NCBI RefSeq assembly: GCF_037203605.1
Contig: NZ_JBBDHC010000009.1
Coordinates: 62,001-126,000 of the forward strand
DNA: 64,000 nt
Source: Denitratimonas tolerans
GTDB lineage: Bacteria > Pseudomonadota > Gammaproteobacteria > Xanthomonadales > Xanthomonadaceae
Direction: 5' to 3'
Part shown: piece by piece, positions 29,636-37,671 of the stretch
Numbering within the stretch: position 1 is the first letter of the stretch
How the letters are laid out: the number at the start of each line of letters is the position of its first letter
Notes under the pieces: model-generated
What the model was told of the DNA's origin: nothing
Database searches by the model: none
Seen by the model: only the letters and a program-made list of their open reading frames with translations
Made by a program: the position numbers and the translations under genes

Positions 29636-29665
29636 CTCCCTCTCCCCGCGGGCGGGGAAAGGGAG
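29636..29665 (-). repeat. Intercistronic hairpin between pspA and the AAA gene
   Basis: 14-bp arms 29636-29649 and 29652-29665 with one C:A mismatch on the + strand; in the minus-strand transcript this becomes a G-U pair, so the RNA stem is complete with a 2-base turn. No U-run follows. It may stabilise or process the pspA message, or be a copy of a dispersed GC-rich palindromic element. Confidence 0.6.
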
Positions 29666-29674
29666 AAATGAGGC

Positions 29675-30430
29675 TCACGCCGATTCGCTGTCGCTGGCGC
29701 GCGGCGTCGAACCCATGCTGCGCTCGGCCGGCTGCGGCAGCGGCGCACCTTCCAGGGTGAGGCCCTCGGCGGCGGCGAAGTCGGCCAGTGCCTGGTCGGC
29801 CAGGGCCTGCTGCTCGGCTTCCTTGAGGTTGATCTCGCCCATGTCGATGGAATCCTTCGCCACGCGCGCGCGGCCGGCCTGCTTGGTGCGCTCTTCCTCG
29901 ACCATCTCGTGCAGGCGGTTGAGGGTGTCGCCCGAGTCGCCGATCTGCCCGATCATGCCGGCCGCCATCTCGTTCATGTCGGCCAGCGCCTTTTTCATGC
30001 GCATGTCGTTGATCGCGCCCTTGAGGCTATCGATCTTGGCGCGCGCCGCGCTCACCGCCACGTCGCGGGCCTTGACCAGGTTCCTGTAGGTTTCCTCGGC
30101 GTTCTCCAGCTGGCTGCGGTTCTCGACCAGTTCGCGCGCCACCGTCTGCAGGCGCAGGGCGAGCTGGGCGGCGGCGGCCTGATTCCCGGCACGCAGGTGC
30201 GCGCGGGTCTTGGCGCGCAGATCGCTGTCCTCGGCTTCCAGCTTGCGCACCTGGCTCATCAGGCGCTCGGCCAGGCCGGCGTGGGCGGCCAGACTCTGGT
30301 TGTAGCTGCCGATCTGCTTGCGCAGGTTTTCCTGCTCCAGCTCCAGCAGTGCCTCGGGATTGCGCTTCTCGATGCCTGAGACGAACAGCGACAGAAAGCC
30401 GCGAAAGACATTCATCAAACGGGTGAACAT
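29675..30430 (-). CDS. pspA: PspA/IM30 (ESCRT-III superfamily) membrane-remodelling protein
   Basis: 251-aa helical protein. N-terminal amphipathic helix FTRLMNVFRGFLSLFVSGIE (membrane-inserting alpha-0), then NPEALLELEQENLRKQI and the long alpha1-alpha2 hairpin (about 30-140). Further helices carry the family's regulatory region (DMNEMAAGMIGQIGDSGDTLNRLHEMV). After about residue 222 comes a disordered Pro/Ser tail (GAPLPQPAERSMGSTPRAS) that could bind the downstream ATPase. PspA proteins assemble into rods that protect or reshape the inner membrane. First gene of the operon; start 30430 gives the canonical N-terminus. There is no PspF, PspB or PspC nearby, so regulation differs from enteric Psp. 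Confidence 0.9.
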   Translation of the reverse strand: MFTRLMNVFRGFLSLFVSGIEKRNPEALLELEQENLRKQIGSYNQSLAAHAGLAERLMSQVRKLEAEDSDLRAKTRAHLRAGNQAAAAQLALRLQTVARELVENRSQLENAEETYRNLVKARDVAVSAARAKIDSLKGAINDMRMKKALADMNEMAAGMIGQIGDSGDTLNRLHEMVEEERTKQAGRARVAKDSIDMGEINLKEAEQQALADQALADFAAAEGLTLEGAPLPQPAERSMGSTPRASDSESA

Positions 30431-30466
30431 GCCGCCTCCGGGGGTGCAGAACGTGGGAACCGGCGC

Positions 30467-30472
30467 AGGATA
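30467..30472 (-). promoter_or_regulatory. Candidate -10 (TATCCT) of the pspA operon
   Basis: TATCCT on the minus strand 37 bases upstream of the pspA ATG (context GTTATCCTGCG). No sigma-54 GG-N10-GC element was recognised in the 178-base gap to rluC, unlike enteric psp promoters. Confidence 0.35.
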
Positions 30473-30608
30473 ACGCCTCGCGCACGGTTGCAGGACGCCG
30501 GATGCCATTCAACGTGACGCTTCGATGCTTCGTAGCCGCCGGACGCCGAACACCGCGTCGGGAACGCAGCCCCGACCTGCGATGCGCGACATGCCCCGTG
30601 CGGCGCGG

Positions 30609-31568
30609 TCAGAGCCGGTCCAGAACGTCGGCCAGTTCCGGAGCCAGCGGCGCGTTGAGGAGGTAGGGTGCGTTGCCCTGGTCCAGCGCGAATTCCAGCG
30701 AGGCGGCGTGCAGGAACAAGCGCTTGAGGCCCACCTGATCGCGCAGTCGCCGGTTGACGTCCTCGGCACCATACTTGTCGTCGCCCGCCACCGGATGGCC
30801 GAGGTGGGCGGCGTGGACGCGGATCTGGTGGGTGCGCCCGGTTTCGATCCGCACTTCGCAATAGGAGTGTCCGCCGCGCCGCTCCAGCACGCGGAAGTGG
30901 CTGACCGACGGCTTGCCCTGCGCATGCACCTGGACGTGGCGCTCGCCGCCCTGGCGCAGGCCGATGTGCAGCGGCGCATCCACCGTCAGCGTGCCGTCGG
31001 GCAGGCGTCCGGTGAGCAGGGCCAGGTAGCGCTTGGTCAGCCCCGCGCCGTGATCCTCGCGCAGCAGGGCCTGCAGTTCGACCAGCGCCGAACGCTTCTT
31101 GGCCACCACCAGCAGGCCCGAGGTGTCGCGATCGAGCCGGTGCACCAGCTCCAGCGTCTGGTCCGGGCGCAGCGCGCGCAGCGATTCGATCGCCCCGAAG
31201 CTGATGCCGCTGCCGCCGTGGCTGGCCATGCCCGAGGGCTTGTTGAGCACCAGCAGGCGCGCATCCTCGAACACGATGGCCGCCTCCAGCGCCGCCAGCA
31301 GGCGCTCCGGCGGGCGCGTCGGGGTGCCCGGTTCGTCCAGCCGCACCGGCGGAATGCGCACCTCGTCGCCCTCGGCCAGGCGCGCGTCCGGCTTGGCGCG
31401 CTTGCCGTTGATGCGCACCTGACCGGTGCGCAGGAGGCGGTACACCATCGAGCGCGGCACGCCCTTGAGCTGGCCGGTGAGGAAATTGTCGATCCGCTGG
31501 CCGGCACGGTCGGCGTCGACCTGCACCCGCCGGACCCCGGATCCGGGCCCGTTTGCCGCCGTTGTCAT
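30609..31568 (-). CDS. rluC: 23S rRNA pseudouridine synthase RluC
   Basis: Converts specific uridines of 23S rRNA (positions 955/2504/2580 in E. coli) to pseudouridine. 319 aa: an N-terminal S4 RNA-binding domain (about 30-90; GQRIDNFLTGQLKGVPRSMV, VRINGKRAKP) and an RluA-type catalytic domain with HRLDRDTSGLLVVAKK (catalytic Asp). RTHQIRVHAAHLGHPVAGD follows. The ATG at 31568 fits the family; the longer frame enters the rne leader. It is divergent from rne exactly as in E. coli and other gammaproteobacteria, which supports RluC over RluA/RluD. Confidence 0.93.
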   Translation of the reverse strand: MTTAANGPGSGVRRVQVDADRAGQRIDNFLTGQLKGVPRSMVYRLLRTGQVRINGKRAKPDARLAEGDEVRIPPVRLDEPGTPTRPPERLLAALEAAIVFEDARLLVLNKPSGMASHGGSGISFGAIESLRALRPDQTLELVHRLDRDTSGLLVVAKKRSALVELQALLREDHGAGLTKRYLALLTGRLPDGTLTVDAPLHIGLRQGGERHVQVHAQGKPSVSHFRVLERRGGHSYCEVRIETGRTHQIRVHAAHLGHPVAGDDKYGAEDVNRRLRDQVGLKRLFLHAASLEFALDQGNAPYLLNAPLAPELADVLDRL

Positions 31569-31958
31569 GGGATTGCTACACTGTACAAGCGAGATAACGT
31601 CAGGATTTGGCTGCACGCCGGAGTTGGTTGGCGGGCAGCAAGGGTTCCGGCGCAGGTCTGGCAGCGGCACGCAACCTGCGTGCAAGTGTATCCGCTGCGC
31701 GGTGCCGGGACAGGCAGTTCGCCCGAAAAGTGCATGCAACGGCTTTTCGGCTTGTAGGCCGACCGGATGCGAGAGCATCCAGCGGCTTTCCCTTTAGGTT
31801 TGAAATCGCGCTCCCGCGGGAAATGCCCGACGGTTCGATGCGCTGGAGATTCTGCACGGCGACGGTCCGCGCCTGGCGCGACCGGACGCCGCCCCCGAAA
31901 CTGGGCGCGGAGCACCCGGCGTTCCTTGCGGCTAGAGCGCGTGAGGAATCGCAACACC
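31569..31958. promoter_or_regulatory. 390-bp divergent control region and rne leader
   Basis: Gap between the divergent rluC and rne genes. In E. coli the rne message has a structured 5' leader of about 360 nt through which RNase E regulates its own mRNA; the length here suggests the same. No gene is visible. The AT-richest part is just upstream of rluC (around 31569-31600, GATTGCTACACTGTACAAG), where promoters for both directions could lie. I did not fold the leader. Confidence 0.5.
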
Positions 31959-34900
31959 ATGAAAAGAATGCTGATCAACGCCACGCAGCAAGAAGAGCTG
32001 CGCGTGGCCATCGTCGATGGACAGACGCTGTACGACATCGACATCGAGCAACCCTCCAAGGAACAGAAGAAGTCCAACATCTACAAGGGCCGGATCACCC
32101 GGCTCGAGGCCTCGCTCGAGGCCGCCTTCGTCGAGTACGGTGCCGACAAGCACGGCTTCCTGCCGCTGAAGGAAATTTCCCGCGACTACTTCGTCGAGGG
32201 CGTGAATCCGAACAAGGCCACGATCAAGGAGCTCCTGCGCGAAGGCCAGGAAGTGGTCGTGCAGGTGGACAAGGAGGAGCGCGGCAACAAGGGCGCGGCG
32301 CTGACCACCTTCATCTCGCTGGCCGGGCGCTACCTGGTGCTGATGCCCAACAGTCCGAGTGCCGGCGGGGTGTCGCGCCGCATCGAGGGAGACGACCGCG
32401 CCGCGCTCAAGGAGGCGCTGGACCGCATGTCGATTCCCGACGACATGGGCGTCATCATCCGCACCGCCGGCGTCGGCCGCGACGCGGAAGAGCTGCAGTG
32501 GGACGTCGACTACCTGCTGCAGGTGTGGAAATCGATCACCGACGCGGCGCTGTCCAAGCCCGCCCCCTTCCTGATCTACCAGGAGTCGCGCCTGATCATC
32601 CGCGCGCTGCGCGACTACCTGCGCGCCGACGTCGGCGAGATCCTCATCGACAGCCAGGAAATGTTCGATGACGCGCGCGACTTCGTGCAGCAGGTGATGC
32701 CGCAGAACCTGCGCAAGCTCAAGCTGTACAAGGACACCACGCCGCTGTTCAACCGCTTCCAGATCGAATCGCAGATCGAGAACGCCTACGAGCGCACCGT
32801 GCGCCTGCCCTCGGGCGGTTCGATCGTGGTTGACCAGACCGAGGCGCTGACCGCGATCGACGTCAACTCGGCGCGCGCCACCAAGGGTGGCGACATCGAG
32901 GAAACCGCGTTCAACACCAACCTGGAGGCGGCCGAGGAAGTGGCGCGCCAGATGCGCCTGCGCGACCTCGGCGGTCTGGTGGTGATCGACTTCATCGACA
33001 TGGGCTCCTCCAAGCACCAGCGCGAGGTCGAGAACCGCCTGGCGCACGCGCTCAAGTACGACCGTGCGCGCGTTCAGGTCGGCCGCATCTCGCGCTTCGG
33101 CCTGCTGGAAATGAGCCGCCAGCGCCTGCGCCCGAGCCTGGGCGAATCCAGCCAGATCATCTGCCCGCGCTGCGAGGGCCACGGCCGGGTGCGCTCGGTG
33201 GAATCCCTGTCGCTGTCGATCCTGCGCCTGGTGGAAGAGCAGGCGATGAAGGACAACACCGGCCAGGTGCTGGTGCTGGCACCTTCGGAAGTGGCCAACT
33301 TCCTGCTCAACGAGAAGCGCCGTGCGCTGATGGAGATCGAGCAGCGCCACGACGTGCCGGCGGTCATCGTGGCCGATGCCCAGCTCGAGATTCCGCACTA
33401 CGAGGTCAGCCGCATCCGCGAGAACGAACTGGACGAGGAGGAGAGCGGCAAGCCGAGCTATCGCCGCACCACCGCACGCAAGCAGGAAGTGCACGCGCTG
33501 ACCCGCGCCAACCTCAATATCCCGCCCACTCCGGCGGTGACCGCGGTGCGGCCCAGCCAGCCGGCACCGATCCGCGAGGAAATGCCGGTGGAGAAGCCGC
33601 AGCCGACGCCGGCTCCGGCGAAGGTCGCGGCCGCCGCCGTGCCTGCATCGCGGGTGACGGCTCCCAAGCGCGGATTCTTTGCCTGGCTCGCCGGCCTGTT
33701 CGGCGGCGGTGATTCCACCTCGACGCCGGCTCCCGCCGCGCGCCGCGAAGGCACGCCGCCGGCGCGCGGACCGCGACCGGGTCAGGGTACCGGCCAGAAC
33801 GGTCGCCGCGACGGTCGCGATGGCCGCGGCGACAAGGCGCGCGGCGAGCAGCGTTCGCGCAGTGGCCAGGAGCGCGGTCGGCCCGGTGGGCAGGAACCGC
33901 GTGCCGGCACGGCGGCGAAGGAATCCGTGCAGGAGGCGCAGGGCAATCGCGCCGGCAAGCGTGCCGATGCGCCGCGCGCGGAGGCGGGCGGCAAGCGCGA
34001 TGCGCGCCAGCAGGCGCGCGCCGACAATCGCGAGCCGGGTCGCGCCAGGCCCGCGCCGGACAAGGAAATCGCCTCGACCGGCAGCGTGCCGCGCGACGTC
34101 CAGCTTCCGGCGGGCGAGCGCAAGTCCGCGCCGGAGGCCGCGAAGGACGCCGTCGAATCGAACCTCCGTTCCGTGCCGGCGCGCGGTGCGCCGGTGGCCG
34201 AGGCGGAGAGCGAAGCCATCGACACTGCGGCGGCAGCGCCGGTCGAAGGTGTGGCAGTGACAGCGGAAGGCACCGAGCCGAGCGAAGAGGCGAGCGCGTC
34301 CTCGCGTCGCCGCCGTGGTCGCCGCGGCGGCCGTCGCCGCCGTCGTCAGGACGAGGGCGCGGCCGAAAACGGCGGCACGTCGGCCGACGACCTGGATCTG
34401 GAGGACGAGGATGGCGACGAGGGCGCGATGCCCGCCGCGTCCCGCGCCGATGCGCCCGACGGTCGCGACCCGGCAGCGGCCGACGGGCCAGTCGAAGTTC
34501 GTCCGGCACCCGCGCCGGCCCTGCGTCCGGCGCCGGTTCTGGCGCCGGCTCCCGTGCCCGCACCTGCACCTGCACCTGCACCTGCACCTGCACCTGCACC
34601 TGCACCTGCACCTGCACCTGCACCTGCACCCGTGCCCGTGCCCGTGCCCGTGCCCGTGCCCGTGCCTGCCGAGGCGAGCGAGCCGGAAGCCGCGCCTGGC
34701 GCCGATTCCGAGGCGGCGGCTGCGGTCGAGGCGGTTTCGATCCCGGCTCCGAGCCCTGCGCCGGTCCCTGCACCGGTGGCGGAGCCTGCGCCGGCACCGA
34801 TCGAAGTCGCGGCGGAGTCCGCGCCGACGCCGGTACCCGCCGCTCCGCTTTCGGCACACGAATCCTCGCCGGCACCCGCCAAACCGGTGGCACCGGCCGC

Positions 34901-35177
34901 CGATGCCATGAGCTCGGTGTTTGCTCCCGTGCCCGCGCCGCTGGAGCGGCGCGGGCCGGCCGAGCCGGTGCGGATGTCGGTGGCCAGCGCGGTCGCCTCG
35001 GCGCTGCACGCACGCGGCCAGCAGGGCAGCCTGTTCGCCGCGCCCGAGCCGCGCCCTGCCGCAGAACCGGACGCAACGCCGGATCCGGCCGATTCCGAGC
35101 CGCCTGCGGAAGCCGAGGAGGCTCCCGATGCGCGGCCGGCGGTCGGATCGGACACAGACGAGCGGTCTGGATCGTGA
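31959..35177 (+). CDS. rne: Ribonuclease E
   Basis: Endoribonuclease for mRNA decay and stable-RNA processing, organiser of the degradosome; 1,072 aa. The N-terminal catalytic half is highly conserved: MKRMLINATQQEELRVAIVD, S1 domain (about 35-125), DNase-I-like active site with TAIDVNSARAT and VVIDFIDM (catalytic Asp pair), and Zn-link CPRCEGHG. From about residue 520 it is disordered: an Arg-rich RNA-binding part (SSRRRRGRRGGRRRRR), then Pro-Ala and Pro-Val dipeptide repeats (about residues 868-904) encoded by hexamer tandem repeats. The C-terminal segment MSVASAVASALHARGQQGSLF looks like a short docking motif. ATG 31959 matches the family N-terminus. Confidence 0.97.
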   Translation: MKRMLINATQQEELRVAIVDGQTLYDIDIEQPSKEQKKSNIYKGRITRLEASLEAAFVEYGADKHGFLPLKEISRDYFVEGVNPNKATIKELLREGQEVVVQVDKEERGNKGAALTTFISLAGRYLVLMPNSPSAGGVSRRIEGDDRAALKEALDRMSIPDDMGVIIRTAGVGRDAEELQWDVDYLLQVWKSITDAALSKPAPFLIYQESRLIIRALRDYLRADVGEILIDSQEMFDDARDFVQQVMPQNLRKLKLYKDTTPLFNRFQIESQIENAYERTVRLPSGGSIVVDQTEALTAIDVNSARATKGGDIEETAFNTNLEAAEEVARQMRLRDLGGLVVIDFIDMGSSKHQREVENRLAHALKYDRARVQVGRISRFGLLEMSRQRLRPSLGESSQIICPRCEGHGRVRSVESLSLSILRLVEEQAMKDNTGQVLVLAPSEVANFLLNEKRRALMEIEQRHDVPAVIVADAQLEIPHYEVSRIRENELDEEESGKPSYRRTTARKQEVHALTRANLNIPPTPAVTAVRPSQPAPIREEMPVEKPQPTPAPAKVAAAAVPASRVTAPKRGFFAWLAGLFGGGDSTSTPAPAARREGTPPARGPRPGQGTGQNGRRDGRDGRGDKARGEQRSRSGQERGRPGGQEPRAGTAAKESVQEAQGNRAGKRADAPRAEAGGKRDARQQARADNREPGRARPAPDKEIASTGSVPRDVQLPAGERKSAPEAAKDAVESNLRSVPARGAPVAEAESEAIDTAAAAPVEGVAVTAEGTEPSEEASASSRRRRGRRGGRRRRRQDEGAAENGGTSADDLDLEDEDGDEGAMPAASRADAPDGRDPAAADGPVEVRPAPAPALRPAPVLAPAPVPAPAPAPAPAPAPAPAPAPAPAPAPVPVPVPVPVPVPAEASEPEAAPGADSEAAAAVEAVSIPAPSPAPVPAPVAEPAPAPIEVAAESAPTPVPAAPLSAHESSPAPAKPVAPAADAMSSVFAPVPAPLERRGPAEPVRMSVASAVASALHARGQQGSLFAAPEPRPAAEPDATPDPADSEPPAEAEEAPDARPAVGSDTDERSGS
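34561..34668 (+). repeat. Hexanucleotide tandem repeats inside rne
   Basis: Eleven perfect copies of CACCTG (34561-34626) and one variant, directly followed by five copies of TGCCCG (34633-34662) and one variant. They encode (Pro-Ala)n and (Pro-Val)n. Copy-number changes keep the reading frame, so length variation among strains is expected. Confidence 0.95.
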
Positions 35178-35236
35178 GGGCCAGCGGCCGGTGCCACGGC
35201 ACCGGCCGTGGCTGCCGGGCGATGCCCGAGGGAACC

Positions 35237-35869
35237 TCAGTTCGCGGCCAGCCCGTGCTGCAGCGCCAGCCGCGTGAGCGAGGCGATGTCGTTCACTCCG
35301 AGCTTGGCGAACAGGTGGTACTTGTGCGTGGCGATGGTTTTCGAACTGAGGTTGAGGTTGTCTGCGATGACGGTCATGCGCAGGCCCTGCACCAGCAGCA
35401 TCGCCACCTCCAGTTCGCGCACCGAGAGCTGCTCGAACGGCGAGCCGGTGGTATCGAGGCTGCTGATCGCCATCTGCTGGGCCACGGCGGCGGAAATGTA
35501 GCGCTTGCCGCGCGCCACGTCCCGGATCGCGCGCAGCAGCTCCTCGGCCGGCGCGGCCTTGCCCAGGTAGCCGTTGGCACCGGCGGCAAGCACCCGGCGC
35601 GGCAGCGGGCCGTCCTCCTGCGCCGATACCACGATGACGCGCGCGGGCGAGTCGCTGCGGGTCAGCCGATCCGTGACCTCCAGCCCGCTGATGCCGGGAA
35701 GGTGCAGGTCGCACAGCACCACGTCGGCCGGCGTTTTGCGCAGCTCGGCCAGCGCCTGCTCGCCGCTGCCGGCCTCGCCGACCACGGAAAAGTCGGTGTG
35801 CTGCTGCAGGAGCATGCGGAAGCCGGTGCGCACCAGCTCGTGGTCGTCCACCAGATAGACACGGATCAT
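35237..35869 (-). CDS. LuxR/FixJ-type response regulator, GacA/UvrY-like
   Basis: 210-aa two-component regulator. Receiver domain about 1-120: acidic pocket YLVDDHE, phospho-acceptor in VVLCDLHLPG, Thr/Ser switch (VIVVSAQ) and Lys (GYLGKAAP). C-terminal LuxR HTH about 145-205: LSVRELEVAMLLVQGLRMTV, LSSKTIATHKYHLFAKLG. The linker SPFEQLSVRELEVAMLL resembles the GacA/UvrY/SirA branch, which activates small regulatory RNAs of the Csr/Rsm system; the branch assignment is tentative. No sensor kinase is adjacent, and uvrC/pgsA, frequent neighbours of GacA, are absent. Confidence 0.85.
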   Translation of the reverse strand: MIRVYLVDDHELVRTGFRMLLQQHTDFSVVGEAGSGEQALAELRKTPADVVLCDLHLPGISGLEVTDRLTRSDSPARVIVVSAQEDGPLPRRVLAAGANGYLGKAAPAEELLRAIRDVARGKRYISAAVAQQMAISSLDTTGSPFEQLSVRELEVAMLLVQGLRMTVIADNLNLSSKTIATHKYHLFAKLGVNDIASLTRLALQHGLAAN

Positions 35870-36024
35870 TCGGCCATTCTCCCCCTGCGGAAACGGCAAC
35901 CGGCGCCAGCTCCCGATTCCCCAAGCCTACGCGATGGCCCGGCAAAGCGCCAAACCGGGGAATCCGACACCCGCCCGCGCGCACCGCGCCCAATGATCCA
36001 GCGACCTGTTCACGGAGACAAAAG

Positions 36025-36954
36025 ATGACCCAGCGGCTGCTGATCGACACCGACCCGGGCGTGGATGACGCGCTCGCCATCCTGATGGCCCACGCCCATC
36101 CGCGCTGCCGGATCGAGGCGCTGACCATCACCGCCGGCAATGTCGGTCTTGGCCACACCCTGGCCAATGCCCTGAAGCTGTGCGAGATCGCCGGGATCGA
36201 CGCGCCGGTGTTTCCCGGCGCGCCGGTGCCGCTGGTCGCCATTCCCGAGGACGCGGCCTATGTGCACGGACGCGATGGCTTCGGCGATACCGACCTGCCG
36301 CCCGCCGCGCGCCGGCCCGAGGCCGAACACGCCGCGCTCGCCATGCTCCGGCTTTCGCACGCGCATCCGGGCGAGCTGACCTTCGTGATGCTCGGCCCGC
36401 TCACCAACCTGGCGCTGGCGCTGTCGCTCGATCCGGACTTGCCCGAGCGCGTGCCGCGCCTGGTGGTGATGGGCGGTGCGGTCACCGGCCGCGGCAACAC
36501 GCGCCTGCCGGTCGAGTTCAACACCGGGTTCGATCCGGAAGCCGCGCGCATCGTGTTCGAGCGCTGGCCGCGTTTCGAACTGGTGGACTGGGAAGCCACG
36601 CTGCGCCACGGGCTGGCGCACGAACAGTGCGACCTCTGGTTCGCCGCCGACCATGAGCTGGCGCGCTTCTACGACGCGATTTCGCGCCAGACGCGCGCCT
36701 GGTCGGCGGGTCTGCGCGGCCCGGAATGGCACAGTGCGGATGCGCTGGCGATGGCGCAGGTCCTCGAACCGGAGTGCGCGCTGGAGACCGTGGATCGCGC
36801 GCTCACGGTCGAACTGGCCGGCGAGCACGCGCGCGGCATGACCGTGGTCGACTGGCTCAGCCGCACCGGGCGTCCCGCCAACGCGCGCATCCTGATGTCC
36901 TACGACCGTGACCGCTTCGAACACCTGGTCCGCGCTGCGGTCGGTACTGCCTGA
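36025..36954 (+). CDS. Inosine-uridine preferring nucleoside hydrolase (IunH family)
   Basis: 309-aa Ca2+-dependent N-ribohydrolase that splits nucleosides into base and ribose for salvage. The metal-binding motif LLIDTDPGVDDALAI is at residues 5-19. Further family signatures are MLGPLTNLALAL and VMGGAVTGRGNTRLPVEFN once split, with the late Asp in WHSADALAM. Base specificity cannot be assigned. GGAGAC lies 9 bases before the ATG. Single gene. Confidence 0.92.
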   Translation: MTQRLLIDTDPGVDDALAILMAHAHPRCRIEALTITAGNVGLGHTLANALKLCEIAGIDAPVFPGAPVPLVAIPEDAAYVHGRDGFGDTDLPPAARRPEAEHAALAMLRLSHAHPGELTFVMLGPLTNLALALSLDPDLPERVPRLVVMGGAVTGRGNTRLPVEFNTGFDPEAARIVFERWPRFELVDWEATLRHGLAHEQCDLWFAADHELARFYDAISRQTRAWSAGLRGPEWHSADALAMAQVLEPECALETVDRALTVELAGEHARGMTVVDWLSRTGRPANARILMSYDRDRFEHLVRAAVGTA

Positions 36955-37005
36955 GGCCGCCGCGCAGGATTCGCAGCGGCCCCGAAGGCTGCGGCCCGGA
37001 TGGCC

Positions 37006-37227
37006 TCAGTGCGTTCGCCGCTCTTCGTACCAGCGCATGAGGCGCTGCTTGGCGGCCAGCTTCTCGCGCTTCATCTGCGACAGCGTGCCGGGACCAAGCG
37101 GCAGCGCGCCAACGGTGGCGTCGGCCACCTGCCGGTCAAGTTTCTGGTGGTGCTGATAGAGCCGGCGAAACTCGCTGTCGTGCTGCAACAATGCGTCGAT
37201 TTCGCTCTGCGGCTGTGCTTCGAACAT
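37006..37227 (-). CDS. DUF465/YdcH-like small protein
   Basis: 73-aa helical protein resembling the DUF465 (YdcH) family of unknown function: SEFRRLYQHHQKLDRQVADA, then LSQMKREKLAAKQRLMRWYE. Both are charged helices typical of the family's helical hairpin. Start 37227 has a strong GGAGG 11 bases upstream; the longer reading frame above it is not supported. Convergent with the nucleoside hydrolase. Confidence 0.8.
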   Translation of the reverse strand: MFEAQPQSEIDALLQHDSEFRRLYQHHQKLDRQVADATVGALPLGPGTLSQMKREKLAAKQRLMRWYEERRTH

Positions 37228-37671
37228 GTCGATGAACCTCCGTGGGGTCAGTGCTGACGTGGACGGGCGGGCAAGGTTGCCCGCCACCGGGAGGGACCGG
37301 CGGAGAAGGAGAATGTTCCGACGTGATGACCGGGCCGGGAATCCGGTCACGGTGGAGGCAGGAGAAAGCGGAGCCGGCCACGGATCGCGCCCCCCGGTCG
37401 CCGGCCCTGTCCCGGATCGGGACGGACGGCTGGCAACCCGGAGCGGCACTGAAGCATCCATCGGCCCGTCCTGCGCGGCACCGGAACCCCATTGCCCCGG
37501 CGCAGGACCGACCCTACTCCGGGCAACAGGCGGCGGCAAGGGCCGCGCCCCGCAGGTGCCCGAACGCGCCGGACCCGCGGCCGAGCGGGCGTGAATCGTG
37601 GTACGGCCATCAACGCCTTGCGTCGGCGGAACGCGCTAGAATGCAATGCTTTTCATTCCCGGAGGCCAGCC
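37228..37671. promoter_or_regulatory. 444-bp gap with candidate -10 for the cyclase/LuxS operon
   Basis: No gene is supported in this GC-rich gap between divergent genes. TAGAAT at 37637-37642 lies 30 bases before the operon's first ATG and is the best -10 candidate; no clear -35. A strong GGAGG sits at 37661-37665. Several small GC inverted repeats (e.g. GGGCGGGCAA/TTGCCCGCC near 37265-37285) are present without T-runs. Confidence 0.4.

Noticed and set aside
37228..37671. Small genes in the gap upstream of the TIM-barrel gene
   Set aside because: Frames exist on both strands but have antisense-like composition, no ribosome sites and no recognisable domains.
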